DNA from: Acidobacteriota bacterium
GTDB taxonomy: Bacteria > Acidobacteriota > UBA6911 > JACQSX01
Reading direction: 5' to 3'
Length of the DNA: 64,000 nt
Assembly: GCA_016211105.1 (NCBI GenBank)
Contig: JACQSX010000036.1
Span: 32,758-96,757, forward strand
Below are positions 18,890 to 28,255 of the stretch, one piece after another. A model generated the notes under the pieces. It did not search any database, was not told where the DNA came from, and saw only the letters and a list, made by a program, of their open reading frames with translations. Numbering within the stretch: the first letter of the stretch is position 1; each line of letters begins with the position of its first letter. A program made the translations under genes and the position numbers.

Positions 18890-19492
18890 ATGAAAAGGTC
18901 GTTGGTCGTCTTGGCGCTGTACTTGGTGCTGGGAAGTGAGGCCAACGCATTTAATTGTCCCTTCCCCCTCTCACTTCGTCCCTTTCGAAGTTGGTCAGCA
19001 CCCGCCTGTATTTACTCGTATGGGCAATTTTATAAGCCCTTGTACACTCTCCCCGCGAGATACACTCTATATCGAAGCTATTACACTCCCTACCGCTATG
19101 CGGGCAGCAAGTACCTACCACAGCAATCCAGCACGCTACCCCTGGGATGGAATCGTTACTATTTGGCTTCTAGAATGCAGATCCCGTACAGCTTGATTAT
19201 CCAAAATATTCCCGCCTACTCATCGTATGGGAAACCAGAAGCAAAGGAACCGCCGCCGAACGCAGGTTCACCAGTGGGCCTCTATACAGTCCCGCTTAGA
19301 GAAATTTCGCGAACGCCGGCCGCGGCAAGGATTCCAGCGGAGGTTTCACTGGGGATGACGGAGGAACAGGTAAAATCTGAACTAGGACAACCACTGATTC
19401 AGGTGGTGTTAGGCGACGCTCGTTCCTTTGTCTATGACCGTGTGGTGGTGGAATTTGACAAGGGTCGAGTGAGAAACGTCATCTTTAAGTAA
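18890..19492 (+). CDS. Secreted Tyr-rich hypothetical protein
   Basis: A clear signal peptide (KRSLVVLALYLVLGSEANA) is followed by a Tyr/Pro-rich middle (YKPLYTLPARYTLYRSYYTP). The C-terminal 50 residues read VSLGMTEEQVKSELGQPLIQ and VVVEFDKGRVRNVIF. This end resembles the BamE/SmpA-like fold, in which a protein measures its own small repeat (GMTxxxVxxxLGxP). Whole-protein function is unknown. A purine-rich GGGGGTAAC precedes the ATG. Confidence 0.65.
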   Translation: MKRSLVVLALYLVLGSEANAFNCPFPLSLRPFRSWSAPACIYSYGQFYKPLYTLPARYTLYRSYYTPYRYAGSKYLPQQSSTLPLGWNRYYLASRMQIPYSLIIQNIPAYSSYGKPEAKEPPPNAGSPVGLYTVPLREISRTPAAARIPAEVSLGMTEEQVKSELGQPLIQVVLGDARSFVYDRVVVEFDKGRVRNVIFK

Positions 19493-19664
19493 GCATCACC
19501 AGACGGATCCTTCCCTGCAAATAGTCCAGCTAGATTGAATTTACAGGTCTGACAGATCCGATCCCCATCTCGAACTCGAGACGGAAATGGAAGACTCTGA
19601 TAGAATCTGGTAGCAATTCTTGATTTTCGACAGTGGGACCCCACCCTGGATGGGGAGATGGGAC

Positions 19665-20126
19665 ATGGAGATTACTCTTACCATCAACGATCGAACGTTT
19701 AAGGCCGATGTTGAACCACGGCTGTTGCTGGTTCACTTCATTCGAGAGAACGCCTGCCTGACCGGAACCCATATTGGATGCGAAACCACCACCTGCGGGG
19801 CCTGCACCATCTTGCTGGATGGCAAGGCCGTAAAGTCTTGTACCCTGCTGGCGGTGCAAGCGCGTGGAAAGCGGCTTACCACAGTTGAAGGTTTGATGAA
19901 AAATGGCAGGCTACACCCGATTCAAGAAGCTTTTTGGGAAGAACATGGCTTGCAGTGTGGATACTGCACGCCGGGAATGATCATGGCGGCGTACCACCTA
20001 TTGCAGGAAAATCCCAATCCCAGCGATGAACAGATTCGGCGTGGCCTAGAGGGAAATCTGTGTCGCTGTACCGGCTACCAGAACATTGTAAAAGCGATTC
20101 AATCGGCGGCGGCCAAACTAGCCTAG
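19665..20126 (+). CDS. Form II CO dehydrogenase-type [2Fe-2S] subunit (CoxS-like)
   Basis: Small iron-sulfur subunit of the xanthine oxidase/CO dehydrogenase family, 153 residues. The plant-type cluster motif is [18 protein letters not shown] with a later SC. The second cluster motif is [12 protein letters not shown] with [11 protein letters not shown]. The start is ATG 19665. It is the first gene of an S-L-M set; 153 bases separate it from the large subunit. Electrons would flow from Mo to the two clusters and then to FAD. Confidence 0.9.
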   Translation: MEITLTINDRTFKADVEPRLLLVHFIRENACLTGTHIGCETTTCGACTILLDGKAVKSCTLLAVQARGKRLTTVEGLMKNGRLHPIQEAFWEEHGLQCGYCTPGMIMAAYHLLQENPNPSDEQIRRGLEGNLCRCTGYQNIVKAIQSAAAKLA

Positions 20127-20278
20127 GGCGGGACGTTTCCTGTTCTGCTTAATGGTCGATGAACCCCCGGTGTGCAGGGTCGAAAGCAGGCGGTTCGATT
20201 GGGTGCCGTGCCGTGTGCGTAGGCGTGATTCTTCGGACGATTCCGAAAATTCTCTTCTAGGAGGGAGGTCTGATCTCC

Positions 20279-22600
20279 ATGGCACAAAAGTACCTTGGAC
20301 AGGCGATCAAACGCACGGAAGATCCCAAATTGGTGAGTGGCCTGGGGCACTTTGTGGACGATATCAAGCTGCCCGATCTGCACAACGTTTGCTTTGTGCG
20401 CAGCATTCATGCTCACGCCCGCATTCGCGGCGTGGATACTTCGCTTGCGGCCGCTTTGCCGGGGGTGGTGAAGGTATTTACCGGCGAGGATTGTCGCGGA
20501 ATCGGCTCGATCCCATGTGCAAGTTCCCTGCAAGGATTGAAAGTGCCGCACCACCCAGTGCTGGCAAGGAACAAAGTGCGCTATGTAGGAGAGCCGATTG
20601 TTGCGGTAGTGGCGGACTCTCTTTATCGGGCTCGAGACGCCGCCGAGGCGGTATCTGTTGATTATGAACCGCTACCTGCCGTAGTGGACCCTGAGCAGGC
20701 CGCGGCGCCGAACTCCACTTTTGTACACGAGGAATTTTCGGACAACGTCGCTTACGTTTGGTCGTTGGTTGGCGGGGACGTCGATCAGGCCTTTAAAGAT
20801 GCCGACAGAGTGATCAAACAGAGAATGATTCATCAACGCCTGGTTCCAGCGGCGATGGAGCCACGCGGAGTCATCGCTCGATTTCTGCCTGGCGAGAAAG
20901 AGCTGACGCTATGGTCATCCACTCAAATACCCCATCTGATGAGAACTCAAGTTGCCATTATGTTGGGGCTCTTTGAGAACCGCGTTCGGGTCATTGCACC
21001 TGAGGTGGGCGGCGGCTTTGGGAGCAAGCTCAACGTTTACGGGGAAGAGGCGCTGCTGGGTTTTATTTCAATGCAACTGCAAAAGCCGGTCAAATGGATC
21101 GAGACCCGACGGGAGAATTTTACCGCCACCATTCAGGGACGAGGGCAGGTCGGCGATGTGGAAATCGCTGTCAAAAGCGACGGCAGGGTCCTCGGCATCC
21201 GGTACACGGTTTTGGCGGACTTGGGAGCATACCTGCAATTGTTAACCCCGGCGATTCCGACTTTGACAGGTCTGATGCTGACCGGCGCCTATCGGATTCC
21301 CAACGTTCGGATGGATGTCACGGGTGTGTTCACCAACAAGGTGGCCACCGATGCCTATCGAGGTGCGGGACGGCCTGAGGCCACCTACATCATTGAGCGA
21401 GCGATGGATCTCGCTGCGCTGGAGTTCGATCTGGACCCAGTGGATGTCCGCCGGGTGAATTTGGTCTCGAAGAGAGAGTTTCCGTATGCGACTGCGACTG
21501 GCCTCTCCTATGACAGCGGGAACTATGAAGCGCCTCTGAAGAAGGCCCTGAAGATCTCTCAATATCCGAGGTGGAGACGCCACCAGGTCAAGGAGCGCAA
21601 GAAGGGAAGATACGTTGGTGTGGGAGTCTCCACCTACGTGGAGATTTGCGCCTTGGGCCCATCGCCTGCAATGCCAGCCGGGGGTTGGGAAAGTGCGACG
21701 GTGCGCATCGAGCCCACTGGCAAAATCACAATTTTAACCGGAGTGTCCCCGCACGGTCAGGGACAGGAGACCTCGTTTGCCCAGATCGCGGCCGACATGC
21801 TGGGCGTAGCTCTGGAAGACGTGCTGGTGCTGCATGGCGATACGGGCGTCGTTCAATATGGTATTGGCACCTTTGGGAGCCGCGCCACCGCGGTTGGCGG
21901 CACCGCAGTGTACGGCGCGATCCAGAAAATTTTGAAGAAGGGGATGCTTCTGGCCGCGCACCTCCTGGGAGTTTCAAGGCGAGAGGTGCAATTCAGAGAT
22001 GGAAAATTCTTTCTCAAGAATGACCCTACCAAATCGATTTCTCTTCAAGATTTAGCTCTCGCCTCTTACACTGCCAGGAAGCTCCCGCCGGATTTTGAAC
22101 CTGGGTTGGCAGCGATTTACTTTTACGAACCTACAAATTTCACGTTTCCGTTCGGCACCCATGTCTGTGTGGTCGAAGTGGCGCGCGAAACGGGGACGAT
22201 CAAGATTCTGCAATATGTCGCGGTGGATGACTGCGGGACGATTGTCAATCCGCTTCTGGTGGAAGGGCAAATCCACGGCGGCGTTGTGCAAGCGCTGGGC
22301 CAGGCGTTCATGGAAGAAGCGGTCTACGATGAAATTGGTCAACTGATTACCGGCGAATTCACGGATTATGCGATCCCGCGAGCCGGCGACGTTCCTTGGA
22401 TGCAGTTGGACCGTACAGAAACGCCCTCGCCTGTCAATCCGTTGGGGATCAAAGGCGTGGGGGAGGCGGGCACCATTGGCGCGACGCCTGCTCTGGTCAA
22501 CGCCGTGGTGGATGCTTTGCGCCCGTTTGGTGTCAGGCATGTCGACATGCCGCTGCGTCCGGAAAAGATCTGGAAGTTGATGCAGAAGGAGACGTCATGA
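20279..22600 (+). CDS. Form II CO dehydrogenase-type molybdopterin subunit (CoxL-like)
   Basis: Molybdenum-binding large subunit, 773 residues. The diagnostic active-site loop is DAYRGAGRPEATY. AYRGAGR is the form II signature, whereas true form I CO dehydrogenases have AYXCSFR. So CO oxidation is possible but not shown, and aldehyde or another substrate is equally likely. Other marks are GGGFGSK, GVSPHGQGQETSFAQI, TFGSRATAVGG and the C-terminal NPLGIKGVGEAGTIG with the catalytic Glu. A GGAGGGAGG ribosome site precedes the ATG. It overlaps the FAD subunit by ATGA. Confidence 0.92.
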   Translation: MAQKYLGQAIKRTEDPKLVSGLGHFVDDIKLPDLHNVCFVRSIHAHARIRGVDTSLAAALPGVVKVFTGEDCRGIGSIPCASSLQGLKVPHHPVLARNKVRYVGEPIVAVVADSLYRARDAAEAVSVDYEPLPAVVDPEQAAAPNSTFVHEEFSDNVAYVWSLVGGDVDQAFKDADRVIKQRMIHQRLVPAAMEPRGVIARFLPGEKELTLWSSTQIPHLMRTQVAIMLGLFENRVRVIAPEVGGGFGSKLNVYGEEALLGFISMQLQKPVKWIETRRENFTATIQGRGQVGDVEIAVKSDGRVLGIRYTVLADLGAYLQLLTPAIPTLTGLMLTGAYRIPNVRMDVTGVFTNKVATDAYRGAGRPEATYIIERAMDLAALEFDLDPVDVRRVNLVSKREFPYATATGLSYDSGNYEAPLKKALKISQYPRWRRHQVKERKKGRYVGVGVSTYVEICALGPSPAMPAGGWESATVRIEPTGKITILTGVSPHGQGQETSFAQIAADMLGVALEDVLVLHGDTGVVQYGIGTFGSRATAVGGTAVYGAIQKILKKGMLLAAHLLGVSRREVQFRDGKFFLKNDPTKSISLQDLALASYTARKLPPDFEPGLAAIYFYEPTNFTFPFGTHVCVVEVARETGTIKILQYVAVDDCGTIVNPLLVEGQIHGGVVQALGQAFMEEAVYDEIGQLITGEFTDYAIPRAGDVPWMQLDRTETPSPVNPLGIKGVGEAGTIGATPALVNAVVDALRPFGVRHVDMPLRPEKIWKLMQKETS

Positions 22601-23463
22601 TTCCCGAGGCGTTTGAATATTTCGCGCCTTCGAGCATCCAGGAAGCGATCTCGCTGGCGCGCCGTTATGGCGGCGATGCGAAATTCTTATCCGGAGGTCA
22701 CAGCCTGCTTCCGATGATGAAGCTGCGCCTGGCCGCTCCCAAGTACATAATCGATCTGGCTGGGATAGGGGAACTGACGCAAATTTCCGAAGAGGGCGAT
22801 TCCTTGAAGATCGGAGCCCTGGTGACCCACAAGGCGATTGAAACCAGCGATGAAATTCAAAGCCGTTGTCGTCTATTGGCCGAAGCTGCATTTGAAATCG
22901 GCGACCCTCAGGTACGCAGTTGTGGGACCATTGGTGGTAGTGTTGCCCACGCGGATCCGGCCGCAGATTATCCGGCGGCTCTGTTGGCGCTCGATGCAGA
23001 GGTACGCATCGAGGGTCCGTCCGGAGGAAGGAGCGTGCGCGCTTCCGATTTCTTTGTCGATCTCTTCACGACCGCTTTGCAGCAGGGCGAATTACTCGTT
23101 GCGATCCACGTTCCAGTCCTTGCTCACAATGTGGGTACCGCCTATAAAAAGTTGCGCCAGCAGGCATCTGGATTTGCCCTTGTGAGCGCGGCGGCCGTAG
23201 TCGCCAAAGATGAAGGTGGAAAATGCACCCACATTGCAGTGGGGATCAGCGGGGTCGGGCCGAAGGCGTTTCGTGCTTCGAAGGTCGAAGAATCTCTGCT
23301 AGGAAAAACCTTGACAGAGAAGAATATCACCAACGCCAGCCATCATGTCACCGCCAGTGTCGATGTCCAAAATGACATTCATGCTTCGGCGGAATACCGC
23401 TCCGCCATGGCCGATTTGTTTGCCAAAAACGCCATTTGGGTCGCTGCCAATCGTGCCGAGTGA
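22597..23463 (+). CDS. Form II CO dehydrogenase-type FAD subunit (CoxM-like)
   Basis: 288 residues. The FAD-binding motifs are KFLSGGHSLLPMMKLRLAAP and CGTIGGSVAHADPAADYPA. The C-terminal CO_deh_flav_C part has AYKKLRQQASGFALVSAAA. The ATG is embedded in the stop of the large subunit gene (ATGA), so translation is coupled. No coxD/E/F/G-type maturation genes follow within the window, so a fully matured CO dehydrogenase needs genes from elsewhere. Confidence 0.92.
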   Translation: MIPEAFEYFAPSSIQEAISLARRYGGDAKFLSGGHSLLPMMKLRLAAPKYIIDLAGIGELTQISEEGDSLKIGALVTHKAIETSDEIQSRCRLLAEAAFEIGDPQVRSCGTIGGSVAHADPAADYPAALLALDAEVRIEGPSGGRSVRASDFFVDLFTTALQQGELLVAIHVPVLAHNVGTAYKKLRQQASGFALVSAAAVVAKDEGGKCTHIAVGISGVGPKAFRASKVEESLLGKTLTEKNITNASHHVTASVDVQNDIHASAEYRSAMADLFAKNAIWVAANRAE

Positions 23464-23567
23464 TCCATCACGTGTGCGCAACGAGAGTGAGCCGTCGGCC
23501 CTGGAGACGTTTCCAAGGTCGTCTGGATGATGACACATAGAAGTCTGCAGCAGCACGCCGGATCCTC

Positions 23568-25595
23568 ATGACAATCGCAGCTCGAGATGTGAAATTTCCC
23601 GTTCGGCAAATAAAAAAGAACAAGTTCCTACCAGCCGCGTTGGCGCGGCCTCTCGGGGTAATTGTGACGGTCGTCGTTCTCCAGGTCGGTTTTTATTCAA
23701 TCTCCTGGAACCAGTTTTTCTGTGGTGACAGTCTCTACTATCTGAGTCGGCAGACCTACAATTGGTCGCAGGTTCGCGCGAATTTTCTGCGGGAAGACGA
23801 TGTGGGGCAGTATCGGCCGCTTACCTATCCCGTCTTTACACACGTATTTTATCCCCTTGGCGATCTCAACCCGCGGGTGTATCACTGGGCGGGGTTGGTA
23901 ATTCATATCCTGATTTCCCTCGCGGTCTTTGGGTTCTTAAGAAGGCTGTTCGTTGATTCCCAGGTGGCGCTGGCAGGATATCTATTTTTTGCCCTTCATT
24001 GTGTCGCGTACTTCATCAGTTACGACATGACTTTTCTTGCCGACTGGCTCTTTGCCGTCTTCCTATTGTTAATGATCGCCTGCTTTCTGAAATTCCTGCA
24101 AGATCGGCATCCTGCCTTTTGGGTGATGACACTTGTATGGTTTGTTCTGGCTTTGTTGAGCAAGGAAACTGCCGTGATGGCGCCATTTGTCTTGCTCAGT
24201 TTGTGTATGCTCCAGTCTCGGACCGCGGCAGAATGCAGCGCAGGGCTTGCTGGACGATCCGCCCCACATTTGTGGAGAGCGGTTCGCGATGTCGCCCCGT
24301 TTGTCTCCATTTCCGTTGTTTATGTACTGTTTGTGACCAAGATGAAGGGGCGTCTGTATCCGGAGCTGCCGACTCACCCTTTTCATTTCAGCTTGGCTCC
24401 CTCCAACCTGGTTAAGGACCATAAGTTCCTGTTTTGGGCCTTCAACGTCGATCCTAGACTTCCTAAGGAGTGGGTAGAAGGACTCTCTCTACTGGTGTAC
24501 CTCCCCCAAATTGCCCTGGCGGCATGGGCGCTGCTGCGGCTTGCGAGAGACAGGCAAAGACGGTGGATTGCCGGATGGCTGCTCTTCTGTGCGGGGGCCC
24601 TGCTTTTCCCCGTACTATTTTTAGTGGAGCCGCCCTATCCTCATCATCTTTACATGCCTCTGGTGGCTTTGAGCGGCATGATAGGGTTGCTCTTCCTACG
24701 ACTCCCGGGGGAACGGCCGCTGGCACGTCGCCTGCTGGTGGCATTGCTTTGCGTAAATTTGGCGGCAAGTTACGTAACAATATGGCGCTTTAACGAGAGA
24801 TCTTGGGTGGCGCACGGATCTAAGATTGCGAGAAACGTTCTGACTTCGTTGAAGCGGCACCATCCGACGCTCCCGCCCCACTCGGTCGTTCATCTCACCA
24901 AAACCAAGGAACCTAACAGTATCTGGTATTTTGACCGTCATAGCCTGCTGCAGCTCTTTTATCGGGATGCGAGCTTATCTATGCGGTTTGAAGACATAGG
25001 AGAGAAGTTGCCGCCTAAGAATGGCCCCCCAATTCCGAACTATTTCATTTATGGGTTGTGGGAAGAGAATTTGGAACTGCTGCCCGATTATTGGAAGGGC
25101 CAAAGTGTGGAGCTGTTGGATTGGGCTCTTCAGGGCGAAGTAGGTGAAGACCGCACCCAATACTACCCGCAATTTGACGAATTCATGACTCCGAATGGTC
25201 GGAGAGTCTTCCAACATGCGCTGGTGCGGCAGGGAGAAAAGAGGAATACGGTGGTAACCATCGCCGGCACCCGCCTCCGCATTCCCCTACCGTTTGTAGA
25301 ACCGGGCTCCTGGCTCCATGTGGGCCTTGCATCGGTGAACGACATAGGGGATGGGTTCAACGCCATGCTCTTGATTGAAAGCCAGGGGCAGAGGAAGGTC
25401 CTGATCGATCGCTATATGGAATCCGCCCGGATGGCGGCCGACGCGGGGTGGATCGACTATCATCTTGACCTCGGCCGTTTCGCCGGATCGAGTAACTTCC
25501 TAATCTTAGTGTGTGATGCCGGACCCTGGGGAAGGACCGAAGCCGACTGGCTTGCCTGGAGCATGTTGAAGATTGACAAGCAGAAGATTCGTTGA
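23568..25595 (+). CDS. Multi-pass membrane protein, GT-C glycosyltransferase-like
   Basis: 675 residues. The N-terminal 420 residues hold about ten hydrophobic stretches (for example FLADWLFAVFLLLMIACFL and LVWFVLALLSKETAVMAPF). An early luminal loop NQFFCGDSLYYLSRQTYNWS with D-S and YRPLTYPVF resembles the first loop of polyprenyl-phosphate-dependent GT-C enzymes. The LSKETA motif is common in bacterial dolichyl-mannosyltransferase-like proteins. The C-terminal 250 residues look soluble and extracytoplasmic. Substrate unknown. Confidence 0.7.
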   Translation: MTIAARDVKFPVRQIKKNKFLPAALARPLGVIVTVVVLQVGFYSISWNQFFCGDSLYYLSRQTYNWSQVRANFLREDDVGQYRPLTYPVFTHVFYPLGDLNPRVYHWAGLVIHILISLAVFGFLRRLFVDSQVALAGYLFFALHCVAYFISYDMTFLADWLFAVFLLLMIACFLKFLQDRHPAFWVMTLVWFVLALLSKETAVMAPFVLLSLCMLQSRTAAECSAGLAGRSAPHLWRAVRDVAPFVSISVVYVLFVTKMKGRLYPELPTHPFHFSLAPSNLVKDHKFLFWAFNVDPRLPKEWVEGLSLLVYLPQIALAAWALLRLARDRQRRWIAGWLLFCAGALLFPVLFLVEPPYPHHLYMPLVALSGMIGLLFLRLPGERPLARRLLVALLCVNLAASYVTIWRFNERSWVAHGSKIARNVLTSLKRHHPTLPPHSVVHLTKTKEPNSIWYFDRHSLLQLFYRDASLSMRFEDIGEKLPPKNGPPIPNYFIYGLWEENLELLPDYWKGQSVELLDWALQGEVGEDRTQYYPQFDEFMTPNGRRVFQHALVRQGEKRNTVVTIAGTRLRIPLPFVEPGSWLHVGLASVNDIGDGFNAMLLIESQGQRKVLIDRYMESARMAADAGWIDYHLDLGRFAGSSNFLILVCDAGPWGRTEADWLAWSMLKIDKQKIR

Positions 25596-25747
25596 CGGGG
25601 ATCGAAATCAAAGCGCCGGCTAACAGAAGGCGTGAGAACCAATCCCAGGACGGGCTGCTTGGGCAGCCATGGGGCCGCGCTTCGAGCTCAGAAAACAAAT
25701 CATGTAAAACCGCTGCCGCGTCGGATGAGCCGCTGAAGTCACGCAGA

Positions 25748-25819
25748 GCCACTGATAGGACTCGAACCTACAACCTCGGCTTTACGAAAGCCTTGCTCTA
25801 CCCATTGAGCTACAGTGGC
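25748..25819 (-). tRNA. tRNA-Thr (anticodon CGT)
   Basis: On the minus strand the acceptor arms GCCACTG and CAGTGGC pair perfectly. The D arm is GCTC-AATGGGTA-GAGC, the anticodon loop is TTCGTAA (CGT, reading ACG), and the T arm is GTAGG-TTCGAGT-CCTAT with one weak pair. The top pair of the anticodon stem is A-G. CCA is not encoded. 72 nt. Confidence 0.95.
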
Positions 25820-26050
25820 CCATTGCAGACGCATAGTGTAGCAATTTCAAGAGCGAATTTCACGACTGCTGCTGCGCTCCTGCGTCCCGATAGCCTACTA
25901 GGAAGCGAGGAATCGACAAGGTGAAAACGAAGTGCAACGGTTTCCGGTGAGCATTATTCGAGTTGCTAGGCTCGTTTTGCCCGGCGGGTAGCTGAAAATG
26001 GACAAATGGGACTTGGTCCATTAAACTTTTTCGCCGCAACATCGCCGAAG
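25820..26050. other. Intergenic stretch without recognisable gene
   Basis: Between tRNA-Thr and the acyl-CoA synthetase fragment I see no gene, terminator hairpin or strong promoter. Short open frames here have no ribosome site and unlikely composition. Confidence 0.5.
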
Positions 26051-26278
26051 GGTGGCGGGAAGGAGTTATGGGATGAGCGAAAAGAGGAGGTCCCAAAGGC
26101 CTTTGTTGCTTTGCAACCGGGTTATGAGAAATCAGCGCAGTTGGTGGAGGAGTTGGAAGAACATGTTGCAGAACAGATCGGGAAAATAGCACGACCGGAA
26201 GAAGTTGAAATTGTGGAGTGTCTGCCAAAAACTAGAAGCGGAAAAATCAAGCGGCGGTCATTGAAAGTCAGGGAGTAA
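26051..26278 (+). pseudogene. C-terminal remnant of an AMP-binding acyl-CoA synthetase
   Basis: The frame reads KEEVPKAFVALQPGYEKSAQ, LEEHVAEQIGKIARPEEVEI and LPKTRSGKIKRRSLKVRE, then TAA. This is the last domain of acetyl/medium-chain acyl-CoA synthetases, with the conserved catalytic Lys in the PKTRSGKI motif. The large adenylate-forming N-terminal domain (about 400-500 residues) is absent, so it cannot be an enzyme. Confidence 0.82.
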
Positions 26279-26471
26279 GGCGAATCTTATGGCGATACAT
26301 CCACTCTGGAGCCCGGGAGCATCCCGGAGGAAGAGTGGGAACGAGATCAAGGGTTATGAGAGGTTATGAGGGATCAGAGCGGGCCCTTTTATGACTTCTA
26401 ATAACCCTCAATCACCTTTTTGATCGCCCGTCGTCTGTTATGAAAGGCCGCCGCGCAGGAGAAACAGCCGT

Positions 26472-27254
26472 ATGAACGATTTGCTGAGAGATAAGTTCGG
26501 CGCGATCTTCGGTGTAGCGAATCGGCGCAGCATCGCCTGGGGAATCGCCAGTGTGGCAGCAAGCGCGGGAGCACGCCTCGCGCTCAATTACCAAAGCGAG
26601 CGGTTGGAAGAAAGCGTTCGCATATTGGCAGGCGAGTTGAAAAATCCGTTAATTTTTCCATGTGATGTGGCGCGCGACGAAGAAATCGATCATGCGTTTG
26701 AGGTCATAAGACAGGAGTCTGGGAAACTTGATTTTTTGGTGCATGCGGTGGCTTTCGCGCCGATAGCGGAGTTGGAGGGCGATTTTCTCAACACGTCTCG
26801 GGATGGGTTTCACATTGCCCACGACATCAGCGCGTACTCTCTTACTGCCCTTGCGCGGCGTGCGGCTCCGTTGATGACGGACGGCGGCAGTATCGTGACG
26901 CTGACTTATTTGGGAGGTAGCAGAGTCGTGCCTCATTACAACGTGATGGGCGTCGCCAAGGCGGCTCTGGAATGCAGTGTCCGCTACCTGGCTAACGATC
27001 TGGGTCCTAGAGGAATTCGTGTCAACGCCATTTCCGCCGGACCGATCTCGACCTTGGCGGCCCGAGGAATTGCGGGATTTACCAAAATCCTGAAACATCA
27101 CCGGGACCATGCCCCTTTGCGCAAGAACACTGAGGTGACTGAGGTCGCCGACGCGGCCCTGTTTCTGTGCAGTCACCTCTCGCGTGGAGTCACTGGGGAA
27201 GTCATCTACGTCGACGGCGGCTATCACGCCCTCGGTGTCACCATCCCTGGGTAG
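26472..27254 (+). CDS. fabI: Enoyl-[acyl-carrier-protein] reductase (NADH), FabI
   Basis: Fatty acid elongation enzyme of the short-chain dehydrogenase superfamily, 260 residues. The divergent FabI cofactor loop reads GVANRRSIAWGIA. The active site reads LTYLGGSRVVPHYNVMGVAK with Tyr-x6-Lys and the earlier Tyr of FabI. The C-terminal SAGPISTLAARGI and VIYVDGGYH are also typical. It is the target class of triclosan. In the 190 bases upstream, GGTTATGAG is repeated twice and later reflected as ATAACCCTC, so a regulatory site is possible but unproven. Confidence 0.95.
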   Translation: MNDLLRDKFGAIFGVANRRSIAWGIASVAASAGARLALNYQSERLEESVRILAGELKNPLIFPCDVARDEEIDHAFEVIRQESGKLDFLVHAVAFAPIAELEGDFLNTSRDGFHIAHDISAYSLTALARRAAPLMTDGGSIVTLTYLGGSRVVPHYNVMGVAKAALECSVRYLANDLGPRGIRVNAISAGPISTLAARGIAGFTKILKHHRDHAPLRKNTEVTEVADAALFLCSHLSRGVTGEVIYVDGGYHALGVTIPG

Positions 27255-27423
27255 GGCGTCCCGCTGTCCAGATTTTTAGAACCTCAACGGGCGCTTGCCG
27301 GAACCAGGCCTTCAACATCCGGTATCCCCTCTCTTTTAGGGTTGTTGGATTTCCATTGGTAGTTAACAAAAGCATTTGCAGTTTCTCTCCTATTCTTGCC
27401 AGCACCAAGTAGCGACGTGACAT
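27238..27423 (-). CDS. Small basic protein, 61 aa, unknown
   Basis: Starts at ATG 27423 preceded by GAAAGGAGCCCTAT, an excellent ribosome site at good spacing. The product is basic: MSRRYLVLARIGEKLQMLLL, then ERGYRMLKAWFRQAPVEVLK and ending GRPTQGW. It overlaps the end of the convergent fabI gene by 17 bases. I do not recognise it. An alternative overlapping frame (27284-27553, GTG start right at an AGGAGG) is also open. At most one of the two is likely real. Confidence 0.45.
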   Translation of the reverse strand: MSRRYLVLARIGEKLQMLLLTTNGNPTTLKERGYRMLKAWFRQAPVEVLKIWTAGRPTQGW

Positions 27424-27560
27424 ATAGGGCTCCTTTCTGCGATACACAACCGGCAGGGAGTTCACCTTTGCGACAAATCAGTGCAAAAAATTTGCGTCCA
27501 GTTGGAACGGTTTCTGGGTTGGTTACGTTTAATGTATTGAATAACCCATTCACCTCCTAA

Positions 27561-27616
27561 AAGGCGCCGGGCCGAAGCCTTCGTCGCCAGAAGGCGAAGA
27601 TTCGGTCCGGCGCCTT
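27561..27616 (-). promoter_or_regulatory. Large GC-rich hairpin, likely terminator or attenuator
   Basis: AAGGCGCCGG (27561-27570) pairs perfectly with CCGGCGCCTT (27607-27616). GCCGAA/TTCGGT and GCCTTC/GAAGGC continue the stem, giving about 22 pairs, a 5-nt bulge and a 7-nt loop. On the minus strand the stem is followed by TTTT and at once by AGGAGGTGAATG. It therefore lies between the end of iscU and the ribosome site of the small downstream frames. It could end the nifS-iscU transcript or control the start of the next one. Confidence 0.6.
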
Positions 27617-27817
27617 CTGTTTTCGTCCGTTCCCTTCTTGAAAGGGTCGAAGGCGGGTCACCCGCGCATTAGTTTTCAGATTTTTGACGGTCCGACGATT
27701 CCGAAACCGCGCCAAATTCCGGCGCCGGTCAATTAATGCGGTCTCACGGCTTGCATTTGCGTTGGCGTGGTTGAACCTGGAGCAGAGTCGGACGAGTGGG
27801 ATCCTTCCCATCCAGGG
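27617..27817. other. Intergenic stretch downstream of iscU
   Basis: No gene recognised. An 84-codon open frame on the minus strand runs through the hairpin at 27561-27616 and has an Arg/Asn-rich, unlikely composition. Confidence 0.45.
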
Positions 27818-28255
27818 TCATGAATCTGCGGAGTCGGCTAGCGCTGCCTGAAGAGTTTCAGCCACCAGCAGCGCGGCGTGAAGCTTGTGCTGCGGGAGTT
27901 CTCCCAGCACGGCGCTCAAAATGGCGGGGCTTAATTTTCGAACCTCGCCTATTTTTTTGCCCGTCGCCCATTCGGTAGCGTAGGAGGCCAAGGCAATCGT
28001 GGGGATGCAGCCTTCAGCTTTAAATCGGATTTCCTTCACTGTATCGCCATGTAATTTTACAAACATTTGCAGGACATCACCGCAGACTTGGTTTTCGCGC
28101 TGGGCTTCTCCATCAGCTTCCGGTAATACTCCCACGTTGCGGGGATTTTGGTAGTGGTCCAGGAGCTTGTCTGAGTAATAGGGCTCGGAATCCATCAGTC
28201 GGCGGAATACGAAGGGCTCAGGGAGCGCATTCTTTCCACAATCTTCGGAATCCAT
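27818..28255 (-). CDS. iscU: Fe-S cluster scaffold protein, IscU/NifU N-terminal type
   Basis: The core starts MDSEPYYSDKLLDHYQNPRN and contains ENQVCGDVLQMFV and FKAEGCIPTIALASYAT (cluster ligands Asp/Cys). The third canonical Cys region is replaced by a region without Cys (LGELPQHKLHAALLV), as in NifU-like short scaffold proteins. A 60-bp tandem duplication has moved or copied the start. The frame begins at ATG 28255 with 20 extra residues (MDSEDCGKNALPEPFVFRRL), and the ancestral-looking ATG is at 28195. The 28255 ATG overlaps the nifS stop by one base (TGATG). It works with NifS/IscS, which supplies sulfur. Confidence 0.85.
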   Translation of the reverse strand: MDSEDCGKNALPEPFVFRRLMDSEPYYSDKLLDHYQNPRNVGVLPEADGEAQRENQVCGDVLQMFVKLHGDTVKEIRFKAEGCIPTIALASYATEWATGKKIGEVRKLSPAILSAVLGELPQHKLHAALLVAETLQAALADSADS

